Source: Deltaproteobacteria bacterium (lineage in GTDB: Bacteria > Myxococcota_A > UBA796 > SXON01). From it: 48,923 bases of DNA. The position numbers and the translations under genes are program-made. Shown one piece after another: positions 40,505 to 48,785 of this stretch. The stretch lies in NCBI GenBank assembly GCA_947490345.1, contig CANLGL010000038.1, positions 1 through 48,923 of the forward strand, given 5' to 3'. The first letter of the stretch is position 1, and the number at the start of each line of letters is the position of its first letter. Below the pieces are notes generated by a model. It was not told the DNA's origin. It searched no databases and saw nothing but the letters and a program-made list of their open reading frames with translations.

Positions 40505-41614
40505 CTAGGGCGTGGGGGTGGCGGCCGGAGGCGCGTCGGGCGTGGCTGGCGCCGCCGGGGCGCTGGCGAAGTCCTCGATGACGGAACTGTCGAAGCGCAG
40601 CCACGCCTGGGTCTCCGGAACATCGGTGGGGGCGGGGCCGAAGACCACCAGCGGGGCGCTGGTGACCAGTCCCGCGTTCTGTACGAAGGTAACCATCCGC
40701 GTCATGGTCTCGGCCAGCTGGGGCCCGGTCCAAACCGCGAGAGCCTCGTCGCCGGTGGCGTAGAAGCGGGTCTCGGTGACGGCGATGTTCATGTCCTCGA
40801 TGGTCGAGGCACCGAACTTGTCACCCGTCGCGACGAGCAGGGCATCGCGCTCGGGCGTGGTCAACCGCCGGTTGAAGTCGTAGAACGCGTCGGCGAGGGC
40901 GCGCGCGGCGTCCTGCGCACCGGGCCTGGCCCACGAAGCCTCCGACATGACCAGCATGTCGACGATCTCGCCGGCGATGGGCGCGGAGCTGACCAGCGCG
41001 TGCAGATCGGGCCGGGCCTTGCGGATGGCGAGCCCGAAGGGGTTCCAGACGACGCCGGCGTCGTACTCGGCGTTGTTGGCGAGCATCGCCTGGGTGATGA
41101 TCTCCGGGTCCTCACCGACCCAAGGGAAGTCCTTGCTGTCGAGCCCCTGCAGCTCCAGGTTGCGCCGGAACATGTACTCGGAGACCGAGCCGGCGAGGCC
41201 GCGGACTTTTTTCCCTTTGAGCTGTGCGAGCTTGGTGACGTCCGTCTTGGCCCAGAGCTGATCGCCACCGGCGGACGTCGAGGTCGGGAGGAAGCCCACC
41301 GACCGAATCCCCGTGGTGATGGTGTCGAGATTGGTGAGCGCCACCGCGTCGAGCGCGCCGGCCGCGTATTGCGAGATGCACGCCGAATAGGCGCATTCTA
41401 CCAGCACGATGTCGATGTTGTGCTTGCGTTCGAACTCGCCCTGTTCGCCCTTGTCGCCGTCGAGCGTGCCGATCTTGTGCATGGCCCAGAAGGCGGACCA
41501 CGAGGGGTACTCGGACCATCCGAAGGTGAAGCTGGCCGCCGGCGGGGGCGCTGCCGGGGCATGAACCTTGGGGGCGGGGGCGGGTTCGCTGCAGGCGAGG
41601 ACGAGGAAGAGCAT
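40505..41614 (-). CDS. Solute-binding lipoprotein, NMT1/SsuA-like
   Basis: The product has 369 residues; ATG 41614 has GGAG five bases upstream. MLFLVLAC lipidates Cys8, and a Pro/Ala linker follows. The binding fold shows FTFGWSEYPSW, NIDIVLVECAYSACISQYAAGALDAVALTN, LKGKKVRGLAGSVSEYMFRRNLE and NAEYDAGVVWNPFGL, matching the NMT1/SsuA layout in which GKKV and AALTN-like strands line the cleft. A CxxxC pair (YSACIS region: ECAYSAC) is unusual. An Ala/Pro tail ends the protein. It should deliver ligand to the permease encoded directly downstream. Confidence 0.88.
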   Translation of the reverse strand: MLFLVLACSEPAPAPKVHAPAAPPPAASFTFGWSEYPSWSAFWAMHKIGTLDGDKGEQGEFERKHNIDIVLVECAYSACISQYAAGALDAVALTNLDTITTGIRSVGFLPTSTSAGGDQLWAKTDVTKLAQLKGKKVRGLAGSVSEYMFRRNLELQGLDSKDFPWVGEDPEIITQAMLANNAEYDAGVVWNPFGLAIRKARPDLHALVSSAPIAGEIVDMLVMSEASWARPGAQDAARALADAFYDFNRRLTTPERDALLVATGDKFGASTIEDMNIAVTETRFYATGDEALAVWTGPQLAETMTRMVTFVQNAGLVTSAPLVVFGPAPTDVPETQAWLRFDSSVIEDFASAPAAPATPDAPPAATPTP

Positions 41615-41637
41615 CAGAACTCCGGAGCGACCGAACC

Positions 41638-42399
41638 TTATCCCGGCGATTCGCGCTCTGAGCGTGAGCCGGCGAGCCGACGCATCTGTTCATCGGTGCG
41701 CACGACGGCGCGGACATGGTCGGCCAGCTTCTGGCGCGCCTCCACCTGCTCGCCGGAGGAGCGGGCAGACACTCCGAGCGCCTGCAAACGCGCCAACATC
41801 TCGCCGAGCATCTCGACGCTCGCCCCCACTTCGGTGAGGATCGCCTCGCGTTGGGCGTGCAGCCGTGCGCGCGTGGGCGCATGGGAGACCTCGCCCGCGC
41901 CCTTCTGCACGTCGAGCGCGTCGCCCAACCCGGCAATGGAGGTTTCGAAAAGCCGGTCGACGGCCTCTTGGGTCTCGCCGCGCTGCACGTCCTCGAGCGC
42001 GTCGATCCATGGACGGCCCTCTTTGAACTGGTCGGAGAGGCTCCGCAGGTCGTCGAAGAGCGTTTCTGTTCGCGGGTCGCCGTCTTTTTCGAGGGCGCGA
42101 CGAAGTCCGACGAGGGCGGCCTCGACGCGGGCGGCCTCGGCCTTGTCGTGGAGGTGTCGCTCCGCGCTGCGCTCCGCTTGGACCTGGGCGTAAATCGCGT
42201 CCCGCTGCACGGTGGCGCGGAACGCGATCGCCAGCCCCGCGCCGGCGAGACTGACCAGCCCTGCGAAGGCCGGGATCGCTGGCGCCGAGGCGAAAGGCGC
42301 GATCGCAATCCCGAACATTCCCGCCAGCCCAGGCAGGAGCACCAGCGGGTGTCCGGCCAGTAGCAGAGCGAAGCGCCGTCGCAGCTCGCCCGCGTCCAC
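41638..42399 (-). CDS. Membrane protein with long cytosolic helical region
   Basis: The product has 253 residues; GTG 42399 start. Two helices sit near the N-terminus (~12-34, LLLAGHPLVLLPGLAGMFGIAIA; ~40-62, PAFAGLVSLAGAGLAIAF). Residues ~65-253 are charged and almost entirely helix-forming (RSAERHLHDKAEAARVEAALV, LRRALEKDGD, MLGEMLARLQAL), consistent with a coiled coil, ending in RRLAGSRSERESPG. No family is recognised. It occupies the place where related clusters of binding-protein/OmpA genes can carry a TelA-type protein, so it may couple the envelope parts to the ABC transporter; that comparison is from memory and unverified. Confidence 0.75.
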   Translation of the reverse strand: MDAGELRRRFALLLAGHPLVLLPGLAGMFGIAIAPFASAPAIPAFAGLVSLAGAGLAIAFRATVQRDAIYAQVQAERSAERHLHDKAEAARVEAALVGLRRALEKDGDPRTETLFDDLRSLSDQFKEGRPWIDALEDVQRGETQEAVDRLFETSIAGLGDALDVQKGAGEVSHAPTRARLHAQREAILTEVGASVEMLGEMLARLQALGVSARSSGEQVEARQKLADHVRAVVRTDEQMRRLAGSRSERESPG

Positions 42400-42571
42400 C
42401 TACCAGGCCTCGGTCATGAAAAGGGGGGGAGATGCCGCGGCGGCCTCTCCCCCTACCGGGGCGTCCCCTCCGGCCTCCAACCTGCGGTTTCCGGCCTCCG
42501 GCCCGAGTCGCGTCAATAACGCGCCCCGGGCGCCCCTCTCCCCTTCTCGGTTCCCCATGCCGCTGTGCGGT
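42400..42571 (-). promoter_or_regulatory. 172-base gap inside the eight-gene operon
   Basis: This is the only sizeable gap in the unit. TTGACG (minus strand, near 42512-42517) could be a -35, but no matching -10 follows. GGCCGGAGG occurs more than once on the minus strand around 42460-42500, and a GGGGGA-rich run lies near 42424. It may hold an internal promoter for the transporter half; no gene is seen in it. Confidence 0.25.
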
Positions 42572-44152
42572 TCACGGCTCATGGAGGCGACCGGCGGGCG
42601 GCATGGGGAACTGGCCGAGGCGGAAGCTGACCGTCTGGGCCGCGCCGGTGGTCGTGGACGGTGGCGCTGCGGTCGCGCGAAGGCGGTTCGGGTTGACCCC
42701 AGCCGAGCCCAGGTGGCGCATCACCGCGTCAGCCCGGCTCTGGGCGAGCCGCTTGTTGGCGTCCATGTCGCCATCGGCGCGCGCGTTGCCTTGGACCGTC
42801 ACGTAGACGGTGGGCCAGAAGCGGAGGCTGCGCACCAAGCCGTCCAGTCGGGTGCGACCTTGCGGAAGCAGCTCGTCGCTGCCGCGTGCGAAGACGATGG
42901 GGTCGACCCGCGCGCTGCCGACCGTCGTGAGCGATTCCCATTCTTCGGGCCGGAGCGCGCGCAGGGCGGCCCCCGCGTCGATCACCTCGTCTGCCTCGGC
43001 GACCCCGACGCCCTGGGGGCGGAAGCCCTCCGCTTGCAACACTGCCAGTACCGTGCCGGAGTGGAAGATCTGGCCGTAGGCGCCCGCGAGCGGGTCGGCG
43101 GCCAGGCCGCGGGTGCGCACGAGGGTCTCCACGGTGCGCACGACCAGCTCCTCCATCCCGGGCAGTCCGGCGGCCTGCTCGGCGGTCAAGAGCCCGAACC
43201 GGGCGTAATTCTCCTGGGTGCCCTGCCAGGCGATGCCCTTCACCACCTGCTTGGCCAGCGCCGCGTCCAGCGAAGGCGCTCCGGTCCGCTGCGCGTCTGC
43301 CTGCACCAGAGCCTCGGCGCGACCGGCCTCTCGGCGGCAGCGCGAGGCCTCTGCGAGCGAGGCGGCGACGACCGCGCGGACGGCCTCGGGCCGCTCGGCC
43401 AGCACTTCCCGCCGCGCCACCAGCACATCCAGAAGACCGCGCACGCGGGAGGTGTCCAGAAGCACGACCGCGTCCGGATCTGCCGCGGCCCGACTCAGGA
43501 ACGGCTCCCAGAGCACGAACGCCACCGGACCCTTCTCCTTCTTGAAGCGCTCGAAGGCCTCGTCCACCGTGGTGGTGGGGACAAACCACCCCTCCGCCGG
43601 GAGCTGGTCCAGGTCCATGTCCGCTCGCATCAGCCGGGCCAGGTACTCACTCGGCGAGGCGCCCGTGCCGACGATCCGCCCGTCGGCCCTATTGAGCGCG
43701 TCGATCGTCGGGACCACGCTCTTGTGGGCAACGACTCCGTCTGCCCCGCGGCTCTCGTCGATGACCTGTACGATGGAACCTGGAAATCCTCCGAAGGAGG
43801 CCCCGGCCGTCAGGTAGCTGTCGACAGTGAAGACCGCGAGGTCCAACTCCCCGGCCGCGAGTGCCCGGATCCGGGCGTTGTAGTCGGCCGCGTCGTCACG
43901 ATGCTCCAGCCGGATGCCCTTGCCCTTGAGTTCAAGCGCCACCGCGTCCGAACGGAGAATCGCGTACCCGGCGAAGTTGTCTTCTCCGACCCTCAGGACC
44001 TCACGCGCCGTCTCGCCCGAGCCCGTCGCTTCGACCAACGACTGTTGCTGGTGCGGGCGGAAAAGCAACCAGCCCACAGCCGCGACGCCCGCCAGGATCA
44101 CGGCGGCGATGGCGCCGAAGCTCAGCAGAACGCGGCTGCTACGCGAGTCCAT
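42572..44152 (-). CDS. Binding-protein/OmpA fusion, membrane anchored
   Basis: The product has 526 residues. ATG 44152 starts three bases after the VWA stop. One N-terminal helix (~8-32, LLSFGAIAAVILAGVAAVGWLLF) anchors it. Residues ~45-370 are a periplasmic solute-binding fold of the NMT1/PstS-like kind (LRVGEDNFAGYAI, ELDLAVFTVDSYLTAGA, KGPVAFVLWEPFLS). Residues ~415-515 form an OmpA-like domain (IVFARGSDELLPQGRTRLDGL, VYVTVQGNARADGDMDANKRLAQSRADAV). The usual C-terminal NRRVE is replaced by AQTVSFRLG, so peptidoglycan binding may be weakened. It is one of three binding proteins in the operon. Confidence 0.85.
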   Translation of the reverse strand: MDSRSSRVLLSFGAIAAVILAGVAAVGWLLFRPHQQQSLVEATGSGETAREVLRVGEDNFAGYAILRSDAVALELKGKGIRLEHRDDAADYNARIRALAAGELDLAVFTVDSYLTAGASFGGFPGSIVQVIDESRGADGVVAHKSVVPTIDALNRADGRIVGTGASPSEYLARLMRADMDLDQLPAEGWFVPTTTVDEAFERFKKEKGPVAFVLWEPFLSRAAADPDAVVLLDTSRVRGLLDVLVARREVLAERPEAVRAVVAASLAEASRCRREAGRAEALVQADAQRTGAPSLDAALAKQVVKGIAWQGTQENYARFGLLTAEQAAGLPGMEELVVRTVETLVRTRGLAADPLAGAYGQIFHSGTVLAVLQAEGFRPQGVGVAEADEVIDAGAALRALRPEEWESLTTVGSARVDPIVFARGSDELLPQGRTRLDGLVRSLRFWPTVYVTVQGNARADGDMDANKRLAQSRADAVMRHLGSAGVNPNRLRATAAPPSTTTGAAQTVSFRLGQFPMPPAGRLHEP

Positions 44153-44155
44153 GCT

Positions 44156-45013
44156 TCAGCGACCTTGCCGTTTGCGCACCAGGAGCATGCCGGCCAGACC
44201 GAGGAGGGTCACGCCGCTGACGGTCGCGCAGGTCTTGCTCTCGGGTGGTTTGGGTGCGTCTGGCGGTGCCATGGGCGCCGGAAGGGCCTCGGGTTCCGGG
44301 CTCGGCGGCGGCGCCCCGATCGGCCAGTTCGCTGCGGGCTCGGTGACCGCTGTCACCCAGGCGGCAGCGACGTCGTCGGGGATGTCCGCGATGAGCGCGA
44401 AGTCCTCGCTGGGGTTGGCGCCGTCGCCACGGCTCTCGACCACCACGCGGCGCAAGGCCTCGTCCAACTGCTGGGCGTTGTGGGCCGGTTGGTACGAGTG
44501 GGCCGACTGCGCCAGGACATGCTCGTCCTTCATCGCCAGTCCGATGACGTCCATCCGGATGCGGCGGGCCGGAACCTCGCCCGCGTAGGCGCTCATCACG
44601 TCCTCGTCGGTGGCCTGTCCGTCGGTGACCACCACCAGCCGATAACTGCCATATCCGTGCTGTTTCTCCCGCTCCTCAAGCAGGCGATCGGCGCCGACCT
44701 TGAGGTACTGTCCCAGTGGGGTTTTTCCCCGCGGGTCGAGCGTGCTGATCGCCTGAGCGATGCGTGCGTCGTCTCGGGGGCCGAGCTCGTATTGCCAACC
44801 CTGGAAGGTGAGCAGGCCCACCCACGTGTCAGCGGGGATCTTCGCCAGGACCGTCTGCAGCGCAGGCCGGGCCACGTCCATCCGCGTGCCGCCGCGGTCC
44901 ATGGGCTCGTCCATCGAGCCGCTGGTGTCGAAGAGCACGACCACGGCGTCGTGTACGCCCTCTTGGGCGCGCGCGGGGGTGCAAAGCAACAGTGGCAGCA
45001 GCCAGGAGTTCAT
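44156..45013 (-). CDS. von Willebrand A domain protein with C-terminal membrane tag
   Basis: The product has 285 residues. Signal peptide: MNSWLLPLLLCTPARAQ, cut near residue 17. The VWA domain starts at once: VVVLFDTSGSMDE gives the MIDAS Asp29, Ser31 and Ser33; KTPLGQYL supplies the Thr and VVTDGQATDE the second Asp, so the metal site looks complete. A Pro-rich linker (PPPSPEPEALPAPMAPPDAPKPPE) leads to TCATVSGVTLLGLAGMLLV and RKRQGR, a Cys-helix-basic tail resembling MYXO-CTERM and the tail of the protease at 17876. It is probably a protein-protein adaptor linking the two binding/OmpA proteins. Confidence 0.9.
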   Translation of the reverse strand: MNSWLLPLLLCTPARAQEGVHDAVVVLFDTSGSMDEPMDRGGTRMDVARPALQTVLAKIPADTWVGLLTFQGWQYELGPRDDARIAQAISTLDPRGKTPLGQYLKVGADRLLEEREKQHGYGSYRLVVVTDGQATDEDVMSAYAGEVPARRIRMDVIGLAMKDEHVLAQSAHSYQPAHNAQQLDEALRRVVVESRGDGANPSEDFALIADIPDDVAAAWVTAVTEPAANWPIGAPPPSPEPEALPAPMAPPDAPKPPESKTCATVSGVTLLGLAGMLLVRKRQGR

Positions 45014-45021
45014 CGCGGCGC

Positions 45022-46878
45022 CTACAGGTCCAGGTCGCTCTGCGAGAGCGCCTCGGCCGACACCCGCACGATCGAGAACTCCACCCGGCGGTTGGCTGCC
45101 GCCTCCTGTGGGGTCCGCGGCTTGACCACGAGCGGCTCCCGGGCGCCGACCCCCTGCACCTGGATCTGGCTGCCATCCAGCGTCACCCCTTTCGCCGCTG
45201 CGAAGCCCAGGAGCGCGTCCTTGACCGCCTCGGCCCGCGCCAGCGACAAGTCCACGGCCGCTTGGGCGATCTCGGTGGGATTCTCTCCCCGCGGAAGCTG
45301 GTTGAACCGAGGGTCATTGACGAGCTGCATCATCTGCCGGGCGCTTTCGAGGTCCAAGGGCCGGCCCCCGTAGAAGTACTGGTAGCTCCCGGGAGTGCCC
45401 GATTGTTTGACCTGCCCGCCCTTCATCCCGGCCCGCAGCACCGCGGCGACGAGACGGGTGCTGTCGACGTGGCCGCGGATGACGATGGGAGCGCGCGTGT
45501 AGCTGCGCGTCAGCTCGATGGTACGGTCGAACTGCTCGCCGTAGCGCTTGCTGTCGAAGGTCGTCTGATCCTCCTCGAAGGTGGCGCTGAACGCCAGGAC
45601 GGTGTTGTCGTCGAGGACGCCGTCGGCCTGCAGCTTCTCGATCTCGCTGCGGGTGGCTTCAGTGTCGAAGCGGGGGGCCTTTTTCGCTTCAAGCTTGGTG
45701 AGGTAGCCGGTGAAGGCCGGGTCCGCCCAGTTCGCCGGGGTGGTGCGGAGGGCCTCGGCCTTGGCGATGTGGCCAAGCGCCACGGCCACCCGCCCGCTGT
45801 GCGCGTTGAAGTGAGACCAGCCGGTGGCGTTGTCTCCATCGGCGAAGAACGCGACGTTGCCAGGGTGCCCGACGAAAGAACAGTCCGACATAAGCCCGTG
45901 CGCATCGGACTCCAGCGTCGGGAGCGCCTCGGCGCCGAAGATGTCCTGGGTTAGCTTGAGCAGCGATAGGTACGCCGGGCTGTCCTGGTCGGCGTTGTAG
46001 TCGCCGATCAGATCCACGGTCTGCTCCACCCCGCGGAGGTAGGCGGCGACGAAGCTTGTTCCTTCGGCGGTGTGTGTCGACCACCAGCCCGGGTTGACGT
46101 AGTACAGGTCGGGGATCGAGCGGGTGCGCTGCGCCGTCGACACCAAATCGTGCGCACCTTTGACTGAGCCTTCGGCTCCGGTCCCGACGCTGCCGCCCGC
46201 GGTGAGCGTGAGCATGTCGGGGGTGATGACGAAAGCTGCGTCCGCAGCACCCTTCTGGAGAGTTTCGGCGGGCCCGCCGGCGCCGGTGACGTTCGGCGTG
46301 AAGACCACCTGCACATCGGTCACCTTCAGGCGCGCGTCCGAGAGCACGTCCACCAGAAAGCCCTCATGCGGGCCTCCCTTCTGCACGGCGAGCCGCTTTC
46401 CCTTGAGGTCGGCGAGCGTCTTGATGCCCTCGCCGGAAACGAGATGATCGCCGCCCGTAGACCACGTCATCTGCACCAGCGGGAGCGGGCAGGTGTCGGG
46501 CGTCGCGCACAGCTCAGGCGCGACCTTGGCGATCATCGGCGGTGTGCCCCTCAAGAACGGGGTCGTCCCGGCCTTGTAGGCGGCGACCTGCGCGTCGAAG
46601 TTGTTGCCGTCGAAGAACTCGAGCACCAGGCCCTTTTCGGCGTAGAGGCTGCCCTCGGTCGTCTTGAGCCCGCCGTTGGCGTGGAACGCTGCGACGTCCC
46701 CGCCCCAGAGGATGTAGGGGACGCGCGTCGCCGTGCCGGCAACCACCTTGCCGACGCGGGCTTGTGGCGTCTGAGCGGCGGGAGCGATTGGCGCAGTCGC
46801 GGGCGTGCTTGGAGAGGGCTCAGAGGGGCTGGAGGAGCAGCCGATCACGACGAAGAGGAGCGGGAGGGCGGCGCGCAT
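45022..46878 (-). CDS. Binding-protein/OmpA fusion lipoprotein
   Basis: The product has 618 residues; ATG 46878 has GGAG at seven bases. Signal MRAALPLLFVVIGC lipidates Cys14, then a Ser/Pro/Ala linker. Residues ~45-400 form a solute-binding fold (VPYILWGGDVAAFHANGG, KTLADLKGKRLAVQKGG, GAADAAFVITPDM, PDLYYVNPGWWSTHT). Residues ~455-605 are an OmpA-like domain (VIRGHVDSTR, VDLSLARAEAVKDAL, VQGVGAREPLV, AANRRVEFSIV) with NRRVE intact and an insertion of about 60 residues after GHVD. It is the promoter-proximal gene of the operon. It could hold ligand while bound to the wall. The divergent MopE lipoprotein begins 105 bases away. Confidence 0.88.
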   Translation of the reverse strand: MRAALPLLFVVIGCSSSPSEPSPSTPATAPIAPAAQTPQARVGKVVAGTATRVPYILWGGDVAAFHANGGLKTTEGSLYAEKGLVLEFFDGNNFDAQVAAYKAGTTPFLRGTPPMIAKVAPELCATPDTCPLPLVQMTWSTGGDHLVSGEGIKTLADLKGKRLAVQKGGPHEGFLVDVLSDARLKVTDVQVVFTPNVTGAGGPAETLQKGAADAAFVITPDMLTLTAGGSVGTGAEGSVKGAHDLVSTAQRTRSIPDLYYVNPGWWSTHTAEGTSFVAAYLRGVEQTVDLIGDYNADQDSPAYLSLLKLTQDIFGAEALPTLESDAHGLMSDCSFVGHPGNVAFFADGDNATGWSHFNAHSGRVAVALGHIAKAEALRTTPANWADPAFTGYLTKLEAKKAPRFDTEATRSEIEKLQADGVLDDNTVLAFSATFEEDQTTFDSKRYGEQFDRTIELTRSYTRAPIVIRGHVDSTRLVAAVLRAGMKGGQVKQSGTPGSYQYFYGGRPLDLESARQMMQLVNDPRFNQLPRGENPTEIAQAAVDLSLARAEAVKDALLGFAAAKGVTLDGSQIQVQGVGAREPLVVKPRTPQEAAANRRVEFSIVRVSAEALSQSDLDL

Positions 46879-46983
46879 TGCAGTCTCCACGGGCAACATG
46901 ACCCGGCGCGGGGTTGGCGGCACGTGGGGGGAGGCCTGTGTGGTCGGCGGGCGTCGTCGTGACCGGCGCGGTAGGCTTCGTTG

Positions 46984-48762
46984 ATGGTGTTGCTTCTCGC
47001 CGGCTGCCTCTTCGACACCGCGACGTACGAGCGGCGCACGGCCGAGCTGACCGACGCCGATGGCGACGGGTTCGCGATGAAAGACGACTGCGACGACGAC
47101 GACGCCGCCGTGTTCCCCGGCGCGGAAGAACGTTGCGACGATGTGGATCAGGACTGCGACGGGCTCGCCGACGACGAGGCCACCGATGTGACGGCGTGGT
47201 TCGCCGACGCTGATGGTGATGGTCACGGCACGCGCGACACGACGCAGCTGGGCTGCAATCCGCCTACAGGCTTCGTCGCCAGCGACGACGACTGCGACGA
47301 CACCGACGCCGGGACCTTTCCGGAGGCTGCTGACGCCTGGTACGACGGTGTGGACGCCAACTGCGATGGGGCCGACGACTACGATGCCGACGGCGATGGT
47401 GACCCCTCCGATTCGTGGGGCGGCACCGATTGCGACGACGTGGATCCGCTGGTCGCGGGCACGCTCGCCGAGGGGTGGACGGACGGCGGGGTCGACAACG
47501 ATTGTGACGGCAGCATCGAGGATCAGGCGCTCGTCGAGGTGGGGTCGCTCGGGACAAGGATCGACGGCGCCATCGAAAATGGGGCTTTCGGCAGCACTGT
47601 CCTCGCGGTTCCCGCGGGCTGGGTGGACGACGAGGCCGTGTTGCTGGCGTCGGGTCCCTTTGCGGCGACCGGCGTGGTGTACGGGTGGCGTGCGTCCGAG
47701 CTCGCCGGCGGGCCGACGCTCGCTTTTGCCCCATGGCAGCTCGCTGGTCACAACGAGGGTGACTTCTTCGGCGCTGGCTTGGGCTGGGCGGGAGACGAGA
47801 GTTCCCCGCTCGTCGCCATCGGGAGCGGTGGCGCGTCCGGCGGGAGGGGCCTGGTCGAGGTCTGGGCTGGGGCGACGCTCGGCGCCGCGCCTGTCTTCAC
47901 CATCGTGGGGGAAACCGCCGAGGCCGCGTTCGGCATTGAGGTGATCTCCGGCTACGATCACGATGGCGACGGCCTTTCAGACATCGTCACCACCGCGGTT
48001 GTCGACTCGCGCGTGGCGCCGAACGCAGGCGCGGCCTTCGTGTTCCTGGGCGCCGACAGCTTGACCGGGGACGTGCCCGCCTCCGCCGCCGACATCGAGT
48101 TCACCACGACCTACGCCGCGGCCTGGCTTGCGGTGTCGAGTGTGGGGGACACCGACGGGGATGGGTTGGAGGATTTGGGGTTCGACCTGTCCGTGGCCTT
48201 TGAGACGGGACCGGGCGGCCTCCTCGTTTCGGGCGGCCTCGCATCGGGCAGCTTCGACGCCCAAGAAGTGAGTTTTGCGCAGCTATACGCGGCTGGGAAC
48301 GCCTTTTCCAAGGTGGCTGATTGGAATGGCGACGGCGCGGGGGAACTGCTCGTCGCGTCGGGAGGCCTTGAACGGTACTTGCTGCCGCTGTCGGGGGTCG
48401 TGACACCCTGGGATGATGCTGCGAGTCGCTTGGCGTTCACGTCCCCGTCCAACACGGTCACCGCGCTGCGCAGCGACATGGACCAGTGTGCTGGCCACCA
48501 CTGTTTCCTGCTCGCCAGCAGTGTCTTCGAGGGGAGTCGCGGGGGCTTGTTCTTTCATACGCCGTACTGGCCAGAGACTATGGCGGCGGAGGGATCCCGC
48601 TTCGCGCTGGTCGGAGAGGCGGCAGGGGATGCATTGGGAGCGGATTCGGACCTGATCGACACGGACCGCGACGGGCTGGAGGACCTGGTGGTCGGCGCCC
48701 CCGGCAGCGACGCGGGGGGAGCGGGGAGCGGAGCCGTCTACGTGATTCCGGCGGCGCAGTAG
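46984..48762 (+). CDS. MopE-motif and FG-GAP lipoprotein
   Basis: The product has 592 residues from ATG 46984; TTG 46981 is adjacent. MVLLLAGC lipidates Cys8. Residues ~25-180 hold about three MopE-type units (TDADGDGFAMKDDCDDDD, CDDVDQDCDG; ADADGDGHGTRDT, ANCDGADD; DADGDGDPSDSWGGTDCDDVD). Residues ~185-592 form a beta-propeller with FG-GAP motifs (DHDGDGLSDIVTT, DTDGDGLEDLGFD, DWNGDGAGELLVAS, DTDRDGLEDLVVGAPGSD). It is a smaller relative of the protein at 14866-17847. It is divergent from the binding-protein/OmpA operon and may be regulated with it. Confidence 0.87.
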   Translation: MVLLLAGCLFDTATYERRTAELTDADGDGFAMKDDCDDDDAAVFPGAEERCDDVDQDCDGLADDEATDVTAWFADADGDGHGTRDTTQLGCNPPTGFVASDDDCDDTDAGTFPEAADAWYDGVDANCDGADDYDADGDGDPSDSWGGTDCDDVDPLVAGTLAEGWTDGGVDNDCDGSIEDQALVEVGSLGTRIDGAIENGAFGSTVLAVPAGWVDDEAVLLASGPFAATGVVYGWRASELAGGPTLAFAPWQLAGHNEGDFFGAGLGWAGDESSPLVAIGSGGASGGRGLVEVWAGATLGAAPVFTIVGETAEAAFGIEVISGYDHDGDGLSDIVTTAVVDSRVAPNAGAAFVFLGADSLTGDVPASAADIEFTTTYAAAWLAVSSVGDTDGDGLEDLGFDLSVAFETGPGGLLVSGGLASGSFDAQEVSFAQLYAAGNAFSKVADWNGDGAGELLVASGGLERYLLPLSGVVTPWDDAASRLAFTSPSNTVTALRSDMDQCAGHHCFLLASSVFEGSRGGLFFHTPYWPETMAAEGSRFALVGEAAGDALGADSDLIDTDRDGLEDLVVGAPGSDAGGAGSGAVYVIPAAQ

Positions 48763-48785
48763 CCCCATCCTCCGCTCTGGCGCGA

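Noticed and set aside
42212..45373. 1053-codon open frame on the + strand
   Set aside because: It lies antisense to three well-supported genes, has Arg/Ala/Ser-biased shadow composition and no recognisable domain.
46879..47961. N-terminal extension of the binding-protein/OmpA frame to 47961
   Set aside because: The extension is antisense to the MopE/FG-GAP gene; a lipoprotein signal with a GGAG site begins at 46878.
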